Shown piece after piece: positions 51,965-54,757 of a DNA stretch of 54,757 bases (its first letter is position 1; each line of letters opens with the position of its first letter). The stretch lies in the NCBI GenBank assembly GCA_022567305.1, contig JADFHF010000004.1, positions 104,623 through 159,379 on the forward strand, in the 5' to 3' direction. The notes below the pieces were generated by a model. The model was not told where the DNA came from, did not search any database, and was given only the letters and a program-made list of their open reading frames with translations. The translations under genes were made by a program, and so were the position numbers. Source of the stretch: Bacteroidota bacterium. Its GTDB lineage: Bacteria; Bacteroidota; Rhodothermia; Rhodothermales; UBA10348.

Positions 51965-52313
51965 CGGTTGAGGTCTCTAGCGTCGGAATTAGTAAGCTTA
52001 TATAAGCGAAAGTGCAATGAGGGGGTGAAGGAGTGAATAAGGAATCAAGCGGCCGGGCAAGCCCGTCTCATTGTACACGTGGTGTATTCTGCAGCAAGAT
52101 GTCAAATCAGATACTCTCTAATGAATTATTATTCTGGCCTCCAGTTGTCACTAATTCCACAATGTATTTCGGCGTTGTGGGTAACAGACATTATCTATCC
52201 AGTACATGTGGATTGTATTGCCATTTCACAGTAGAGTAAAACATGAAGTCGCTCCCGAAGCTGGAGCGCCGGGCCGTTAGAAAAACCGTTACCCTAGCCT
52301 TTGCCTTCAGACA
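51965..52313. other. 349-bp intergenic region without recognised gene
   Basis: Comparatively AT-rich. A plus-strand ORF at 52033-52239 has no family likeness, odd composition and no Shine-Dalgarno. I see no repeat or clear promoter. Confidence 0.5.
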
Positions 52314-52315
52314 AC

Positions 52316-52357
52316 AAAAAAGCCGCAACACCATACTCGCATGGAATTACGGCTTTC
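52316..52357 (-). terminator. terminator of the tRNA-Phe/tRNA-Asp operon
   Basis: On the minus strand AAAGCCG pairs with CGGCTTT across a loop holding an inner CCAT/ATGG stem, and TTTTTT follows (plus-strand A-run 52316-52321). It lies 7 bp after the tRNA-Asp 3' end. Confidence 0.75.
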
Positions 52358-52363
52358 TAAAAG

Positions 52364-52438
52364 CGGTTCGGACGGGACTCGAACCCGCGACCTCCGCCGT
52401 GACAGGGCGGCGTTCTAGCCAAACTGAACTACCGAACC
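52364..52438 (-). tRNA. tRNA-Asp (anticodon GTC)
   Basis: 75 nt. Acceptor GGTTCGG/CCGAACC with G73, anticodon stem CCGCC/GGCGG with loop CTGTCAC (GTC), T-arm GCGGG-TTCGAGT-CCCGT. CCA is not encoded. It is second in the operon. Confidence 0.95.
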
Positions 52439-52518
52439 GATTTCAATCTCCAATAAACGGGCCGCTAAATAGCAAGATCCAAGATTTTAGGCGCTGTATT
52501 GTTGAGTTTCAAAGAATG

Positions 52519-52591
52519 TGGTCAGGGGCGGAATTGAACCGCCGACACCAGGATTTTCAGTCCTGTGCTCTACCAACTGAGCTACCTGACC
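52519..52591 (-). tRNA. tRNA-Phe (anticodon GAA)
   Basis: 73 nt. Acceptor GGTCAGG/CCTGACC with A73, D-arm GCTCAGTTGGTAGAGC, anticodon stem CAGGA/TCCTG with loop CTGAAAA (GAA), T-arm GGCGG-TTCAATT-CCGCC. CCA is not encoded. It is first in the operon, 80 bp before tRNA-Asp. Confidence 0.96.
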
Positions 52592-52605
52592 AAACAAGAG
52601 CGCAG

Positions 52606-52635
52606 AATATATAATCGTATAGGAACAGGAGTCAA
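52606..52635 (-). promoter_or_regulatory. promoter of the tRNA operon
   Basis: -35 TTGACT (52635-52630), 18-bp spacer, -10 TATATT (52611-52606) on the minus strand; transcription would begin about 8 bp before the tRNA-Phe 5' end. Confidence 0.65.
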
Positions 52636-52683
52636 CAAAGATTCCGGGTGACCACCGGTTTCACTGCGAGTTTACAAGCGGAA

Positions 52684-53562
52684 CTAGCTCTTTCGAACGC
52701 CCCACATGAGCTTGTTTCGTAGCGTGTCGAAATATTCTTGGTCATCAAATTTGACCAGTCGCACGGAATGTGTAGAGCGCTCAATGATGAGACTTGACGA
52801 ATTCCCTCCGAGCACAGTGCTCATTCCGTCTGATGTGAACACATGATCTTTGTCCGTATCCAAAACCTTGACTTCGATGATTGAGGTATCCGGAATCACA
52901 ATAGGCCGAACGGTCAAGGTATGAGGCGCTACCGGTGTAATCAGAATGCCGCCACAGCCAGGGGTCATGATTGGACCGCCCACTGCGAGCGAGTAGGCCG
53001 TCGATCCGGTGGGGGTCGCGATGATCAGGCCGTCCGCCCAAAAGGTATTCAGGTGTTTCTGGTCAACATGGACATCTATTGAAAGTAGCCCAACCTCGCC
53101 GCTCCTTTGAATCGTGAATTCGTTGACAGCCCATGTAATCGGCAGCTCGGACCCGTCAGAAAAGGAAGCATTCAGTGCGAGTCTCTCCTCAATCTCGTAT
53201 TTGCCGCTTTCCAGGCGGCCGATTGCGTCATCCAGCGTCGCGATTTCAACATGGGTCATGAAGCCCAAACGACCGAGATTCACGCCTAGAATGGGTGTGC
53301 CCTGGTCTCCAATCTCGTGAGCCGTGTTGAGTAGTGTTCCGTCACCTCCAAATGAAAGGACGATGTCAGCGTCCACGGCGAGATCTGACGTAGTTTGTTC
53401 GGCGTGAACCGATTCATTCAAGAGATTTCTCTCTTTCAGGCCGTCTGCGACACCCTTCTGGATACAAAACTTTCGATCTGCAGCCAACAAACGCTGAACG
53501 ATCTCGGCTATGGGCGCCCAGATGTTTTCTTTATTCGTATTTCCAGTAATTCCAAATCGCAT
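52684..53562 (-). CDS. nadK: NAD kinase
   Basis: 292 residues. It phosphorylates NAD to NADP. The GGDGT motif is at residues 72-76 (SFGGDGTLLNTAHEIG), followed by GVNLGRLGFMT. NEFTIQRSGEVGLLSIDVHV and ATPTGSTAYSLAVGGPIMTP complete the family pattern, including the Thr-Gly-Ser-Thr-Ala-Tyr substrate loop. Start ATG at 53562. It is the gene before the tRNA operon on the same strand, with the promoter above between them. Confidence 0.95.
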   Translation of the reverse strand: MRFGITGNTNKENIWAPIAEIVQRLLAADRKFCIQKGVADGLKERNLLNESVHAEQTTSDLAVDADIVLSFGGDGTLLNTAHEIGDQGTPILGVNLGRLGFMTHVEIATLDDAIGRLESGKYEIEERLALNASFSDGSELPITWAVNEFTIQRSGEVGLLSIDVHVDQKHLNTFWADGLIIATPTGSTAYSLAVGGPIMTPGCGGILITPVAPHTLTVRPIVIPDTSIIEVKVLDTDKDHVFTSDGMSTVLGGNSSSLIIERSTHSVRLVKFDDQEYFDTLRNKLMWGVRKS

Positions 53563-53792
53563 CGGGTCACCAACGGTGTCCTCGTATGAAGAATATTGTC
53601 ATTGATTGAAAACTACGCTGGATTAGTCCTGTAAGCTACTGGCGAATGGACTCAATGCGGTTGACCGAGATCATCATTGCGACTCAAGTCCGTAGCGTGA
53701 ACAAGTCCGAGCTGGAAAAGTACTGACGGAGTTTTAAAGCCGATGGGCTGTTTGAATATGATAGACTGCGGCCTGCGAATCAAAAAATTGAA

Positions 53793-54757
53793 ATGTCGGA
53801 GCGAATGGTCATAGTTGGGAACGGAATCAGCGGTGTTACAGCCGCTCGATACGTCCGAAAACGTAGTGATGTCAGTATCACTATTGTTTCCTCCGAATCC
53901 CCCCATTTTTTTGCGCGGACGGCGCTCATGTACGCCTACATGGGCAGTATCCGTGATCAGGACCTGAAGCCGTACGAAGACGACTTCTGGTCAAAGAACC
54001 GCATCGATCTCGTGCAGGACTATGCGATCAAGGTGGACACAACCGCGAAGATCGTGCGCCTGGCGGGCGGCGATAATCTGTCATACGACTGCCTCATTCT
54101 AGCAACCGGCTCCAAACCCGTTCGCATTGGATGGAAAGGAGAAGAGCTTCCCGGAGTTCAAAGCCTGTATTCAATGCAAGATCTAGCATTGATGCGGCGT
54201 AGCACGAACGGCGTGAAACGGGCTGCGGTAGTAGGCGGTGGACTTACCGGCGTTGAAGTCGCCGAGATGCTTAGATCGAGGGGAATCGAGGTTGTTTTCG
54301 GGGTGCGCGAAAAGAGATATATGGACTATGTATTACCCAAAGAAGAGTCTGAACTCATTGAGAATCAGATTCGCAAACACGGCGTAGATCTGCGGATGCA
54401 TGAGGGTCTTAGTCATATGGAAGCAGGAGCGGATGGCACCGTTGAAGCAATTGTACTCGAGGGTGGGGAAAGAATCGATGTCGGTTTCGTGGCCCTCACG
54501 ACCGGCGTCTGTCCACGGACTGATCTGGCCGCTGCTTCCGGAATCGATGTGGGCTGGGGTATTTATGTGAATCGATACCTGGAGACGAGTGCGCCGGACG
54601 TGTACGCGGTAGGCGATTGCGCCGAATTTACTGAGCCCCTACCATCAGGTGAAACCGTTCAGCAATTATGGTATTCCGGCCGCGAACAAGGAAAGGTCGT
54701 GGCCGAAGCTATGTTGGGCGAACGGACTCGATACGATCCGGATGTCTTCTACAACTC
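53793..54757 (+). CDS. FAD-dependent pyridine nucleotide-disulphide oxidoreductase (3' end outside window)
   Basis: About 321 residues visible from ATG 53793; the frame is open to the window edge. FAD motif VIVGNGISGVTAARYVRKRS near the N-terminus; LILATGSKPVRIG is the second FAD element; the NAD(P) motif AVVGGGLTGVEVAEML follows; and VYAVGDCAEF is the GD motif that closes the FAD site. This is the Pyr_redox_2 fold of nitrite/rubredoxin/ferredoxin reductase-like proteins. No redox-active Cys-x-x-x-x-Cys is seen, which argues against a disulphide reductase. Divergent from nadK; electron acceptor unknown. Confidence 0.9.
   Translation, partial: MSERMVIVGNGISGVTAARYVRKRSDVSITIVSSESPHFFARTALMYAYMGSIRDQDLKPYEDDFWSKNRIDLVQDYAIKVDTTAKIVRLAGGDNLSYDCLILATGSKPVRIGWKGEELPGVQSLYSMQDLALMRRSTNGVKRAAVVGGGLTGVEVAEMLRSRGIEVVFGVREKRYMDYVLPKEESELIENQIRKHGVDLRMHEGLSHMEAGADGTVEAIVLEGGERIDVGFVALTTGVCPRTDLAAASGIDVGWGIYVNRYLETSAPDVYAVGDCAEFTEPLPSGETVQQLWYSGREQGKVVAEAMLGERTRYDPDVFYN

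Noticed and set aside
52033-52239. 68-codon plus-strand ORF
   Set aside because: No Shine-Dalgarno, no recognisable pattern and composition unlike neighbouring genes.
52243-52614. 123-codon plus-strand ORF with apparent protein sequence
   Set aside because: It is an antisense reading of the tRNA-Asp and tRNA-Phe genes and the terminator.

Overview
The window reads as chromosome of a mid-GC, Gram-negative bacterium of the Bacteroidota/Rhodothermota type, most likely a Rhodothermales relative. Pointers: two secreted proteins end in type IX secretion (T9SS type A) sorting domains (46010-47737, 49339-51798); there are DigH/GHL10-type and golvesin-domain peptidoglycan lipoproteins; several starts are TTG or GTG with weak Shine-Dalgarno sequences; housekeeping genes sit in short operons joined by ATGA/GTGA overlaps. 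The taxon is inferred, since no rRNA gene is present.

Left part (1-40989), mostly conserved core. A sigma-factor C-terminus is followed by CPBP protease, DUF2007 protein, cdsA, a small membrane protein, mutL, tilS and hpt; kynU converges on hpt. Then come a truncated S9 peptidase, a VanX-type D-Ala-D-Ala dipeptidase, an acetamidase/formamidase, an EEP lipoprotein, a DUF5107-TPR protein, a small membrane protein, a duplicated helix-hairpin-helix protein, a zinc alcohol dehydrogenase, a YtcJ-like amidohydrolase lipoprotein and an RRM protein. A decayed serine hydrolase, an HD phosphohydrolase, a polysaccharide-deacetylase-like protein and tsaC follow. A 9-unit, 13-bp degenerate tandem repeat separates tsaC from a cell-wall operon: DigH-like glycosyl hydrolase, golvesin/amidase-like/FN3 lipoprotein, AmpG-like permease, double-GNAT acetyltransferase. 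Next are accD and tsaB (minus), a second-type EF-G, and a LytC-type amidase whose gene overlaps that of a MamK-like bacterial actin. A Ser/Thr kinase and an outer-membrane transporter-like barrel close this part.

Right part (about 41000-52300), accessory. A compact element of about 3.35 kb carries, on the minus strand, a DUF5372 gene, a helix-turn-helix gene, a small unknown gene and a large serine recombinase gene. It sits inside an IS3-family transposase gene: the two broken halves of the transposase flank it and rejoin exactly at the shared bases GATGGA. Beyond it lie two copies of a tyrosine-integrase C-terminus in the same orientation around a BP74-like lipoprotein gene, then a tRNA-Arg-like 3' half that looks like an attachment site. 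After that come the two T9SS surface proteins, a methyltransferase and the N-terminal remnant of a lamin-tail protein.

Right end: a tRNA-Phe/tRNA-Asp operon with visible promoter and terminator, nadK, and the start of an FAD-dependent pyridine-nucleotide oxidoreductase that runs off the window.

The strongest leads are the recombinase element with its precise nested junctions, the amidase/MamK-like actin overlap, and the 13-bp repeat array.
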